Part shown: positions 26,862 through 34,690 of the stretch, piece after piece
Layout of the letters: every line of letters begins with the position of its first letter
How positions within the stretch are numbered: position 1 is the first letter of the stretch
Source: Haloarchaeobius amylolyticus
GTDB taxonomy: Archaea > Halobacteriota > Halobacteria > Halobacteriales > Natrialbaceae
NCBI RefSeq assembly: GCF_026616195.1
Contig: NZ_JANHDH010000001.1
Span: 1,364,001 to 1,428,000, forward strand
DNA length: 64,000 bases
Direction of reading: 5' to 3'
Position numbers and translations under genes: made by a program
Notes under the pieces: generated by a model
Seen by the model: the letters and a program-made list of their open reading frames with translations, nothing else
Databases searched by the model: none
What the model was told of the DNA's origin: nothing

Positions 26862-27299
26862 CTACGTTCCGGCGCCGGGACCGCCGGGACCGAGCGACCA
26901 GCCGGCGCTGGGGCCGCCACCGTCGCCGGGGTCGTCCCCGTCGTCACCGAACAGGTCCTCGCCGTAGCCGGTGAACTGGAGGAGCTGGCTGGCGCGGTCG
27001 GCCTTCGCCAGGAAGACCTCCGTGAGGGCGGGCGGGCTGTCGAGGTCGAGCCGGTCGAACAGGCGGCCCGGGACCGCGAGTGTATCCGAGGGGACGCCGT
27101 CGTCGCCGTGGACGGCGAGGTGTGCCGTGTCGAGTTTCATCACGAGCGGGCTGTCGAGTCGCGTGATGCCGGACCCGTCGTGGTAGAGTTGTTCGGTGAC
27201 GCGCTCGTGCTGGTCGCGCGCCATGACTGCACCGTCCTGGTCGGCCGGGGTGACGTAGAGTCGACCGAGATAGTAGCTGCGAGAGAATTCCTCGAACAT
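26862..27299 (-). CDS. DUF5802-like haloarchaeal protein
   Basis: A 145-residue acidic protein beginning MFEEFSRSYYLGRLYVTP, with QHERVTEQLY and SPLVMKLDTAHL, a pattern I associate with the haloarchaeal family DUF5802. There is no membrane segment. The C-terminal 30 residues are Gly/Asp/Pro-rich and disordered. ATG at 27299 fits the family start; an upstream in-frame ATG at 27329 has poor spacing to the T-rich box at 27332-27341. It lies 28 bases upstream of the Vms1-like gene on the same strand and may be cotranscribed. Function unknown. Confidence 0.7.
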   Translation of the reverse strand: MFEEFSRSYYLGRLYVTPADQDGAVMARDQHERVTEQLYHDGSGITRLDSPLVMKLDTAHLAVHGDDGVPSDTLAVPGRLFDRLDLDSPPALTEVFLAKADRASQLLQFTGYGEDLFGDDGDDPGDGGGPSAGWSLGPGGPGAGT

Positions 27300-27453
27300 G
27301 CTGTACGCCTGTGTGCATGTCATTGACACTCAAAAGGGTTGTCCAGAGTACTTATATCGACCCACAATTCGACCGTGAAACGGCGTGAAAAACGGTTCTG
27401 AACGGATTCGAAACCGACGTGAAGACCCACCTGAACGGTCCGAACGGTGTCCC

Positions 27454-27463
27454 GACTTTTTAG
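27454..27463 (+). promoter_or_regulatory. TATA box of the secreted Asn/Gly-rich protein gene
   Basis: GACTTTTTAG centred about 28 bases before the ATG at 27488. The spacing supports the ATG at 27488 over the GTG at 27485 and a leaderless message. Confidence 0.7.
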
Positions 27464-27487
27464 TGGTGGGTGGTCTATCAGTAGGTG

Positions 27488-28342
27488 ATGCGGAGCATAC
27501 TCGCCGTGGTGCTCAGTCTCTCGCTCATCACAGGGGCGGTCTCCGTCGCGGCGACGGGGACCGGGCCGGGGATCTCCCTGGCATCGGGTGACGCAGACGG
27601 GGACGTGCAGCTACAGGAGAACAACACGACAGCGAACTCGTCGATGGGCTCGCAGATATCGACGTTCATGCAGTCGAGCGCGACAGAGGCCAACGCGTCG
27701 GTCGAATCCGGCATGTGGAACGCGGCCTGGAACGGCTCGGCGAACGAATCGAAGGCGAAACTGGTCGACCAGCGCGTGAACTCCATCGACGCGCGGCTGA
27801 CCGCGCTCGAGAAGAAGAAGGCGCGCCTGAAAGAGCGCAAGGACGAGATGAACCCGGTCGCGTACCGGGCACAGCTCGCGGCCATCACGAGCCAGCTGAT
27901 GGCGCTCTCGGACGCCATCAACGAGACCGAGACGCGGGCGACCGAGGCCGGCGTGAACACGACCCGGCTCGACGAACTCCGGGCGAACGCCAGTAACCTG
28001 ACCGGCCCCGAGGTCGCCGAGATGGCGCGCGAACTCGCCGGTGGCGGCCCGCCCGAGGACGTCCCCGGACTGGGCCCGGACAAGGGCAACGACAACGAGA
28101 CGAACGGCAACGGGAGCGGTAACGGGAACGGCGGCCCGCCGGAGGAGACCCCGGGAAACTCCAACAAGACCGCCACGGGGAACGAGACTGGCGGCAACAA
28201 CGGTCCGCCGGACGACCCCGGTAACGACGGCGGGAGCGGCGGCGGCAACGGCAACGACGGCGGGAACGGCGGCAACGGCGGCGACAAGGGCGGCGGCAAC
28301 GCTCCCTCGGTCGTCACGGACCACATCGCGGCACGGCGGTAA
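27488..28342 (+). CDS. Secreted protein with coiled coil and Asn/Gly-rich tail
   Basis: About 284 residues. A Sec signal (MRSILAVVLSLSLITGAVSVAA) is followed by a Thr/Ser/Asn-rich segment with many N-glycosylation sequons (NNTT, NSS, NAS, NGS, NES). A coiled coil follows (residues about 95-170, ALEKKKARLKERKDEMNP). The last 95 residues are repetitive, built from Gly-Asn-Asp-Pro runs such as NGNGSGNGNGGPPEET. No C-terminal membrane anchor is visible, so it may be released or wall-associated. I do not recognise the family. Confidence 0.75.
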   Translation: MRSILAVVLSLSLITGAVSVAATGTGPGISLASGDADGDVQLQENNTTANSSMGSQISTFMQSSATEANASVESGMWNAAWNGSANESKAKLVDQRVNSIDARLTALEKKKARLKERKDEMNPVAYRAQLAAITSQLMALSDAINETETRATEAGVNTTRLDELRANASNLTGPEVAEMARELAGGGPPEDVPGLGPDKGNDNETNGNGSGNGNGGPPEETPGNSNKTATGNETGGNNGPPDDPGNDGGSGGGNGNDGGNGGNGGDKGGGNAPSVVTDHIAARR

Positions 28343-28350
28343 GCACAGAC

Positions 28351-28360
28351 ATTCTTTTAC
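28351..28360 (+). promoter_or_regulatory. TATA box of the HTH regulator gene
   Basis: ATTCTTTTAC centred about 29 bases before the ATG at 28386; it begins 8 bases after the stop of the secreted-protein gene. Confidence 0.65.
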
Positions 28361-28385
28361 GCACCCCTCGCCAAGGTTGTGACAG

Positions 28386-29042
28386 ATGGATTCAGCGGCG
28401 CTGCTAGACCTGCTCGGGAACGAGAACCGCAGGCGGATACTCCGTCTGCTGGCACGCAAACCGTGTTACGTGACCGAGATCAGCGAGTACCTCGGTGTCA
28501 GCCCGAAGGCGGTCATCGAACACCTCCGCAAACTGGAGGACGCGGGGCTCATCGAGAGCCACACCGACGACCAGCGTCGCAAGTACTTCCACATCGCCCG
28601 GAACCTCCGCCTGGAGGTGAACGTCTCACCGTACGGGTTCGCCACCAAGAGCGCCTACCCGGCGTCGAAGAGCCTCGACATGACGACGTGTCGCCACCTC
28701 AAGCTCGACGTGCAGTACTCCGAGGACGAGCACGAGCCCAAGGACCTCATCGCGGACCTCTCCCGGCTCGAGGAGCTGGAGAACGAACTCTCGATGGCCC
28801 AGCGATGGGTCCAGGGCCGGATGACGGACGTGCTCGACCGCATCACGGAGACGGTCGGTGCGGGCTCCGACTCGCGGCTCTACGCGGACATCCTGCTCGC
28901 GGTGCGCTCGGAGCCGAAGTCGGTCGTCGAGATCGCGAACTCGGTGGACGCGCCGCCCGCGATGGTCGAGGAGGTGCTGGCGGACCTACAGGAGAACGGT
29001 CTGGTGCGGTACACGGGCGAGGGCTGGTCGCTGGGCGACTGA
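28386..29042 (+). CDS. ArsR-type winged-helix transcriptional regulator
   Basis: A 218-residue regulator. The N-terminal winged helix reads LLGNENRRRILRLLARKPCY, then EYLGVSPKAVIEHLRKLEDA with the wing LIESHTDDQRRKYF. A linker with a cysteine (MTTCRHLKLDVQY) and a helical segment lead to a second, C-terminal winged helix (SRLYADILLAVRSEPKSVVE, DLQENGLVRYTGEGW). The two-wHTH arrangement is typical of haloarchaeal ArsR-like proteins with unknown inducers. It sits directly downstream of the secreted-protein gene but has its own promoter. Confidence 0.85.
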   Translation: MDSAALLDLLGNENRRRILRLLARKPCYVTEISEYLGVSPKAVIEHLRKLEDAGLIESHTDDQRRKYFHIARNLRLEVNVSPYGFATKSAYPASKSLDMTTCRHLKLDVQYSEDEHEPKDLIADLSRLEELENELSMAQRWVQGRMTDVLDRITETVGAGSDSRLYADILLAVRSEPKSVVEIANSVDAPPAMVEEVLADLQENGLVRYTGEGWSLGD

Positions 29043-29054
29043 CCGCGCGGATTC

Positions 29055-29687
29055 TCACCAGGACAGGTCGTCCTCGAAGTCGTCCGGGTCGGCGGTGAGC
29101 CCGTTCCGGAGGTCGCGGCCGAAGTAGTACCCGACGAGCGCGCCGACCAGCCCGAGGCCCGCGCCGAAGGCGAGCAGCCACTCGCCGCCGGGGAGGAACG
29201 CGAACCGGACGTTGCTGAGCAGCGAGGTGCCGAGGCCGACGCCGAGGCCGGCGAGGGCGGTCTCTGCGTAGCGCCGGGTCGAGGTCCCGAGGCCGTAGAC
29301 GAAGGCCGCGGCGACCATCCCGACGAAGCTCGCGATACCGCCGAGCAGCGGGGTGAACCCCGCGGCGACGAACCCGACGGTCAGGAGGACGCTGACGAGC
29401 AGGAACGACTTCGGGTTGAAGTACCGCGTCCAGCCCTCGTCGCCGCTGCCGGCCGACTGCTGGGGCGCGGCGGGCTCGTCGTCGAGGCCGAGGTCGAGGT
29501 CCATGTTGGCCTCCTCGGAGCTGGCGCGACGGTCGCGCTTCTGGCGGTCGCGGCCGCCCTCCCCGCCGGCGCCGTCGCTCTCGCCGCCCTCGAGGTTCGA
29601 GAGCAGTTCGTCGGTCTCGGCGAGGAGGTCCTCGGTGGACTTCTCCGGGGGTTTCTCGACCGTCTTCTCGTCACCGCGGTCGGACAT
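29055..29687 (-). CDS. Haloarchaeal membrane protein with long acidic cytoplasmic N-terminus
   Basis: A 210-residue protein. Residues 1-90 are acidic and low in complexity (KPPEKSTEDLLAETDELLSN). Four hydrophobic segments follow (FLLVSVLLTVGFVAAGFTPL, IASFVGMVAAAFVYGLG, TALAGLGVGLGTSLLS, LLAFGAGLGLVGALVGYYFG). The start at 29687 (MSDRGDEKT) is the first plausible one after a short intergenic region. Function unknown. Confidence 0.75.
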   Translation of the reverse strand: MSDRGDEKTVEKPPEKSTEDLLAETDELLSNLEGGESDGAGGEGGRDRQKRDRRASSEEANMDLDLGLDDEPAAPQQSAGSGDEGWTRYFNPKSFLLVSVLLTVGFVAAGFTPLLGGIASFVGMVAAAFVYGLGTSTRRYAETALAGLGVGLGTSLLSNVRFAFLPGGEWLLAFGAGLGLVGALVGYYFGRDLRNGLTADPDDFEDDLSW

Positions 29688-29780
29688 ATCCAGAAGTAGT
29701 GCTGGAACTGACAAGAGCCTTTTCGTGGGTCCAGTGACGACTTCACCGACCGTCGATTCGCGCGGGAGTGGCCCAGAAGG

Positions 29781-29790
29781 ATGCCTTTAG
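29781..29790 (+). promoter_or_regulatory. TATA-like box of gatD
   Basis: ATGCCTTTAG centred about 29 bases before the ATG at 29816, supporting that start over the ATG at 29768. Confidence 0.55.
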
Positions 29791-29815
29791 GTGCAGGCGT
29801 AGCGAAGCGCCTCGC

Positions 29816-31072
29816 ATGAACCCAGGCGACCGCGTCCGTGTCACGCGGGCGGACAGCGAGTACGAGGGCGTCCTGCTCCCCTCCTCGACAGCCGAGCAGC
29901 TCGTGGTCAAGCTCGACGGTGGCTACAACGTCGGCATCGACCGCGAGGACAGCGACGTCGAGGTGCTGGAGTCCGACGTCTACCAGATAGAGAGCGCACA
30001 GAAGGACGACGGCGACACCTCCACCGTGGAGTTCGACGAGGACCTCCCGACCATCGCGCTCATCTCGACCGGGGGCACCATCGCCTCGACCGTCGACTAC
30101 CGCACCGGCGCCGTCACGGCCCAGTTCGACGCCGAGGACGTGCTCCGGGCGGTCCCGGACCTCGCGGGCCGGGCGAACTACCGCGGCCGCGTCGTCGCGA
30201 ACATCCTCTCGGAGAACATGGAGGTCCCCATCTGGCAGGACCTCGCCGAGGCCGTCCACGAGGAGATCGAGAACGGGGCCGACGGCGTCGTCGTCATGCA
30301 CGGCACCGACACGATGCAGTACTCCGCCTCCGCGCTCTCGTTCATGCTCGACTCGCCGGTCCCCATCGTCTTCACCGGCAGCCAGCGCTCGGCGGACCGC
30401 CCCTCCTCGGACAACGTCATGAACGCGGTCTGTGCGGTCGAGGCCGCGAAGGCCGACGCCGCCGAGGTCATGGTCTGCATGCACGGCTCCGAGAGCGACG
30501 ACTTCTGTGCGCTCCACCGCGGCACCCGCGTCCGCAAGAACCACACCTCCCGGCGTGACGCCTTCGAGACCATCGGCGGCGAACCCCTCGGCATCGTCGA
30601 CTACGACGCCGAGAGCGTCGAGTTCCACGGCGAGTACGAACCGCGCGGCGAGGCCGACCTCGCCATCCACCCGGACCTCGAGTCCGAGGTCGAACTCGTG
30701 AAGTTCACGCCCGGCATGGACCCCGGCTTCTTCGAGGTCTGTGCGGGCAAGGCGGGCGTCATCATCGAGGGGACCGGCCTCGGTCACGTCCACACCGACT
30801 TCATCCCGACCATCGAGGAACTGGTCGAGGACGGCACCCACGTCGTCATGACCAGCCAGTGCCTCGAGGGCCGGGTCTGCGACCGCGTATACGACACCGG
30901 CCGCGACCTGCTCGACGCCGGCGTCGTCGAGGGCGAGGACATGCTCCCCGCCGTCGCGAAGGTCAAGCTCATGTGGACGCTCGCGAACCGCGACGACGCC
31001 GAAGTCGCAAAGACCATGCGCGAACCGCTGGCCGGCGAGATAACCGAGCAGTCCCGCCCCTGGGACGCGTAG
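29816..31072 (+). CDS. gatD: Glutamyl-tRNA(Gln) amidotransferase subunit D
   Basis: Glutaminase subunit of the archaeal GatDE complex, which converts Glu-tRNA(Gln) to Gln-tRNA(Gln). The 418 residues begin with a small beta-barrel domain (MNPGDRVRVTRADSEYEGVL), followed by the asparaginase-like domain with both threonine motifs (ALISTGGTIAST and VVMHGTDTMQYS) and the catalytic Lys region (HRGTRVRKNHTSRRDAF). The partner gatE is not in the window. The next gene starts on the base after the stop. Confidence 0.95.
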   Translation: MNPGDRVRVTRADSEYEGVLLPSSTAEQLVVKLDGGYNVGIDREDSDVEVLESDVYQIESAQKDDGDTSTVEFDEDLPTIALISTGGTIASTVDYRTGAVTAQFDAEDVLRAVPDLAGRANYRGRVVANILSENMEVPIWQDLAEAVHEEIENGADGVVVMHGTDTMQYSASALSFMLDSPVPIVFTGSQRSADRPSSDNVMNAVCAVEAAKADAAEVMVCMHGSESDDFCALHRGTRVRKNHTSRRDAFETIGGEPLGIVDYDAESVEFHGEYEPRGEADLAIHPDLESEVELVKFTPGMDPGFFEVCAGKAGVIIEGTGLGHVHTDFIPTIEELVEDGTHVVMTSQCLEGRVCDRVYDTGRDLLDAGVVEGEDMLPAVAKVKLMWTLANRDDAEVAKTMREPLAGEITEQSRPWDA

Positions 31073-32023
31073 ATGGCAGGCGAGATGAGCGGGGACGTGA
31101 CCTACCGGCGCGCGACCCACGACGACTACGACGACGTGGTCGCGTTCACCAGCGACACCTGGGCGGACCGCGACGGGAGCGACTACATCCCGCGGGTCTA
31201 CCACGACTGGCTGGAAGACGAGGACGAGTACGACCAGCAGTACACCTGCGTCGCCGAGGTCGACGGGACGGTCGTCTCCATCGCCCAGACCGTCCTGCTC
31301 TCCGGGCGAGAAGCCTGGTGCCAGGGCATGCGCACCGACCCCGACTACCGGGGCATGAACATCGGCCTGGAGCTCACCCACGAGATGTGGGACTGGGCCC
31401 GCGAGCAGGGCGCCACCGTCGCCCGGAACATGGTGTTCTCGTGGAACACGATGGGGCTGGGCCACTCCCGCGGCGTCGGCTTCGGCCCCGCGACCGAGTT
31501 CCGCTGGATGCACCCCGACCCGGACCCGGCGGCCGAGGGGCCCCTCGCGACAACCGCCGACCCGAACGTCGCGTGGAACTACTGGACCGACTGCGACGCC
31601 CGCGACCACCTCCGCGGCCTCGGCCTCGCCATGGACGAGTCCTGGGCCGTCGTCGAGCTGCGCCCCGAGCTGTTCGAGCGCGCCGCCGAGAACACGATGC
31701 TCGCCGCCGTCACGAGCGATTCGGGCGTTCGCGGCGTCACGTACCGGGTGCGGGACTACGAGCGCGAGAACGAGGAAGGCGAGGAGAAGACGTGGGTCGA
31801 GTACGGCGTCGCCGGCTGGGACGACCTCGACGCGGCCCGCGAACTGGTCGCGACCATCCAGCGCGATGCCGCCTCGCTCGACGCCGACCACGTCCGCGTC
31901 CTCATCCCCGAGACAGTGGCGTACGTGTCGGATGCATCGTTGCTCCGGGCCGGCATCTCGGACGAACCCGACTTCGTGATGGCTGCGGATCTGACGGCCG
32001 ATTACCGGGAGAAGTTCGGATAG
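31073..32023 (+). CDS. GNAT family N-acetyltransferase, long form
   Basis: A 316-residue protein. The N-terminal GNAT domain has VTYRRATHDDYDDVVAFTSD, the acetyl-CoA loop GMRTDPDYRGMNIGLELTHE and VFSWNTMGLGHSRGVGF. The C-terminal 140 residues are a second degenerate GNAT-like half (SWAVVELRPELFERAAENTM). The acceptor is unknown. It abuts gatD with no gap, so it is probably cotranscribed; an in-frame ATG at 31085 is an alternative start. Confidence 0.85.
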   Translation: MAGEMSGDVTYRRATHDDYDDVVAFTSDTWADRDGSDYIPRVYHDWLEDEDEYDQQYTCVAEVDGTVVSIAQTVLLSGREAWCQGMRTDPDYRGMNIGLELTHEMWDWAREQGATVARNMVFSWNTMGLGHSRGVGFGPATEFRWMHPDPDPAAEGPLATTADPNVAWNYWTDCDARDHLRGLGLAMDESWAVVELRPELFERAAENTMLAAVTSDSGVRGVTYRVRDYERENEEGEEKTWVEYGVAGWDDLDAARELVATIQRDAASLDADHVRVLIPETVAYVSDASLLRAGISDEPDFVMAADLTADYREKFG

Positions 32024-32136
32024 GAGACTGTAGAGATATTGTGGGTTTCGCTACATTCCCAACACCCAACAGATAATTTCACATCATATGTATATTCAAG
32101 CCAATGAAAAATCCACCATGGGAAAATATTCTAACT

Positions 32137-33177
32137 ATGGACAGACGCCGCTACCTGATACTCGGAAGCGGGCTGCTCAGCACCATCGCAGGGTGTAGTG
32201 AAACCGAAACACCACAGAAGGTTACGAGCTCCAACGGGCAAGCAACCCAGGGAGGAACCGATACGGCTGCCGGTGATACCGACACGGGTGACTCTACAGA
32301 ACAAGAAACGACGAACGAGGAAACCGGAGGAACTGGCGAATTCATCGTCGGTGAGGAGATTACCGGTAAGCAACTCTCCATGGTCGTTCGATCAAAGACG
32401 ACGACCAAGGAACTCGACCAATTCCAGGAGGCAGATTCTGGGAACGAATTCGTCGTCGTGGAACTTGCAATCAAGAACACGAGCAGCGACGAGTTCGTGG
32501 GATTCAGTGGACTTCTGCAGACTCGTCTCAAAGATTCCGAGGGGTACACCTACCAACAGGCGTTCGCATCGACTGGCCAGAATCTTCGAGGAGGACAGAT
32601 AGCGCCTGGTGAAGTCGCCCGCGGTGACATGGTGTACGAGGTCCCGACAGACGCAGATGGGCTCACACTGCAGTTCGACTTTTCAGGAATCTCACTCTTC
32701 AATCTCGAGCGAGCAATCGTGAACCTCGACTCGGAAGCATCGTCCGTCGCAAATCTGGAACAGAATCTCAAGGTGGAAACATACGCAGTCGGCGACACGG
32801 TCGAGTACAAGGGAACCAAAGTGGCGGTCAACGACGTAAGTACGACCGAGAGCCTCGGGGAGTTCACAGAGGCAGATTCCGGGAAGGAGTTCGTCGTCAT
32901 CGATATCTCGACTACGAACGAGACCGGGGAGAAGCAGACAATCTCGACCATCGTACAGATGCTGTTGAAAGACGGAGAGGGATTCAGTTACCAGGAGGAC
33001 CTGATGGCCACATCTTCTCTGGACCGGAACTACGAACAGGGAAGTCCCTTGGCCGACGGTGAGACCAGACGGGGACGCCTCGCGTACGAGGTGGAGGCTG
33101 GGCTGTCTCCACTGTACTGGATATTCGATTTCTCGCTGTGGACAGAGCAGGACAAAACGTTCTGGAAAATCCGATAA
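32137..33177 (+). CDS. Lipoprotein with two DUF4352-like domains, atypical base composition
   Basis: About 346 residues. MDRRRYLILGSGLLSTIAGCSETE is a Tat-like signal with lipobox IAGC. A Thr/Gly/Asp-rich linker follows, then two repeats of one Ig-like fold: SGNEFVVVELAIKNTSSDEF and, about 155 residues later, SGKEFVVIDISTTNETGEK. This is the DUF4352 (telokin-like) pattern of exported lipoproteins. The gene and its AT-rich upstream region (32024-32136) are visibly poorer in G+C than all neighbours and use A/T-ending codons more freely, which points to recent transfer. The ATG at 32104 is a weaker alternative start. Confidence 0.8.
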   Translation: MDRRRYLILGSGLLSTIAGCSETETPQKVTSSNGQATQGGTDTAAGDTDTGDSTEQETTNEETGGTGEFIVGEEITGKQLSMVVRSKTTTKELDQFQEADSGNEFVVVELAIKNTSSDEFVGFSGLLQTRLKDSEGYTYQQAFASTGQNLRGGQIAPGEVARGDMVYEVPTDADGLTLQFDFSGISLFNLERAIVNLDSEASSVANLEQNLKVETYAVGDTVEYKGTKVAVNDVSTTESLGEFTEADSGKEFVVIDISTTNETGEKQTISTIVQMLLKDGEGFSYQEDLMATSSLDRNYEQGSPLADGETRRGRLAYEVEAGLSPLYWIFDFSLWTEQDKTFWKIR

Positions 33178-33194
33178 CGTCGGTCAGCGAGCCT

Positions 33195-33476
33195 TCAGCC
33201 ACCACTCACGGGCGGGAACAGTGCCAACTCGTCCGTCTCGTCCACGGGTTCGGCCAGCCCGTCGCCCTCCATCTGGACGTTCGAGCCGTTCTTGAGGATG
33301 TTTATCTGCGGGGCGACGTCGCCCGCGTCGTCGAGGACGCGGTCGCGGAGGCCGGGGTGGGCGTCGAAGAGCGCGTCGAGTGCGTCACCCACCGTGGGCT
33401 CGGCGGCCGCGACCGCGACGTCGACCTCCTTCGACCCGGCGACCTCGGCGAGGTCGGCGAAGAGCTTCCAGTGCAT
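33195..33476 (-). CDS. MoaD/ThiS-family ubiquitin-like protein (SAMP-type)
   Basis: A 93-residue beta-grasp protein starting MHWKLFADLAEVAGSKEVDV and ending LALFPPVSGG. The exposed C-terminal Gly-Gly is needed for adenylation by an E1-like enzyme. The protein then acts either as sulfur carrier for molybdopterin synthesis (MoaD) or as a small archaeal modifier attached to lysines. Halobacteria use the same protein for both, so the two cannot be separated here. No moaE or uba gene is nearby. Confidence 0.85.
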   Translation of the reverse strand: MHWKLFADLAEVAGSKEVDVAVAAAEPTVGDALDALFDAHPGLRDRVLDDAGDVAPQINILKNGSNVQMEGDGLAEPVDETDELALFPPVSGG

Positions 33477-33496
33477 ACCGGAACTCACCGACGGAG

Positions 33497-34690
33497 TCAC
33501 GAAAGCGTTTCTGCCTCGGCAGCGACCGCGGCGGCGTCGGCGTCACCCCGCGCGGCGGCCTCGAAGGTCCGGAGGGCGTCGGGCCGGGCGATGACGTAGA
33601 CCGTCGTCCCGGCCGGGAGCGGCGTGGTCCGCGGGGGCGTGGCCGTGACGGCGCCGTCGGGACTGCGGATGGCGGCGACGGTGACGTCGAGCGCGCCGAC
33701 GGTGAGGCCGGCGAGCGCGGAGCCCTCGTCGATGGCGACCGCGCCCATGGTCTCGTCGGCGACCCGGAGCAGGGAGGCGAACTCGCGGTCGGCGCTGGGT
33801 TCGGCCGGCAGGGTGACGAGGCGGTACTCGGTCGTGTCCGAGAGCGCCTCGGCGTCGGTCTCGTCGACCGCGAGGGTGACCACGTCGCCCTGGGTGGCCC
33901 GGAGTTCGCCGGTCGCGCGGCGCTGGAGGCCCTCCTCGGTGCGCTCCCAGACCTGCACCACGTCGCCGGGGCTGGCCGCGTTCGCGGGGTCGGCTTTGAT
34001 GGCGACGGCGACGGTTCCGGGCGCGAGGGTGGGCCCGAGGCCGGCGGCGCGCGACCCCACCGCGAGGTAGGGGACGCTCCCGTCCTCGGCAATCTCGATG
34101 TCGACGTGGCCGACGCCGTAGTCGTCCTTCAGCCGGCCGACCACGCGGTCGCGCAGTTCCGCGACGGTGATGCGCCGCGGGAAGACGAACGTGGTCTCGG
34201 CGAGGGCCTCCTTCGTCTTCGGGTCGACCGGGTCGTAGCCGTCGATGTCCTCGATGTCCTCGGGGAGGGTGACGGTGACCACGCGGCCGACCGCCCGGAC
34301 GAACTGGGAGACCTCGCGGTCGAGCCTGGCCGTGCCGGTGACCGCGAAGGCGCTGGCTGCGAAGGCGTCGCCGCCCCTGCGGCCGAGGTCCGAGCCGATG
34401 CCACTGACGACGATGCTGGCGATGGTCGTCGCGGCCGCGACCTCCTCGAAGGTGGTGGTCGACAGCGCCTCCTCGGTGTTGAGCAGGAGCGCGACGACCC
34501 CGATGCCGAGCAGGATGGCGACCCCGTCGGGGACCGCCTCACGGGTGTACCAGCGGTAGAGGACCGCGACGCCGGCACCCACGGCCGCCGCCAGGACACC
34601 GAGGCCGAGCACCTCGATGACGGCGACGAACAGCTCGCTGGTGGTGACGCCGGGAACGACGACCTGGGCGGCGCTGGGGGCGTCCAGCAT
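33497..34690 (-). CDS. Membrane-anchored TrkA-C domain protein, K+ channel accessory, copy 1
   Basis: A 397-residue protein with three N-terminal membrane helices (SELFVAVIEVLGLGVLAAAV, GVAILLGIGVVALLLNTEEA, EEVAAATTIASIVVSGIGSD). Two cytoplasmic RCK_C/TrkA-C-like regulatory domains follow; the last ends with LAGLTVGALDVTVAAIRSPD and PLPAGTTVYVIARPDALRTF, the classic TrkA-C pair. It lacks an RCK_N NAD-binding half. The TGATG overlap with the upstream paralog and the nearby divergent Kch gene suggest a split gating apparatus for potassium flux. Confidence 0.8.
   Translation of the reverse strand: MLDAPSAAQVVVPGVTTSELFVAVIEVLGLGVLAAAVGAGVAVLYRWYTREAVPDGVAILLGIGVVALLLNTEEALSTTTFEEVAAATTIASIVVSGIGSDLGRRGGDAFAASAFAVTGTARLDREVSQFVRAVGRVVTVTLPEDIEDIDGYDPVDPKTKEALAETTFVFPRRITVAELRDRVVGRLKDDYGVGHVDIEIAEDGSVPYLAVGSRAAGLGPTLAPGTVAVAIKADPANAASPGDVVQVWERTEEGLQRRATGELRATQGDVVTLAVDETDAEALSDTTEYRLVTLPAEPSADREFASLLRVADETMGAVAIDEGSALAGLTVGALDVTVAAIRSPDGAVTATPPRTTPLPAGTTVYVIARPDALRTFEAAARGDADAAAVAAEAETLS

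Noticed and set aside
28128-28290. Short GGCAACGG/GGGAACGG-type repeats suggesting a microsatellite or CRISPR-like array
   Set aside because: They are in frame and encode the Asn/Gly-rich tail of the secreted protein; there are no unique spacers of constant length.
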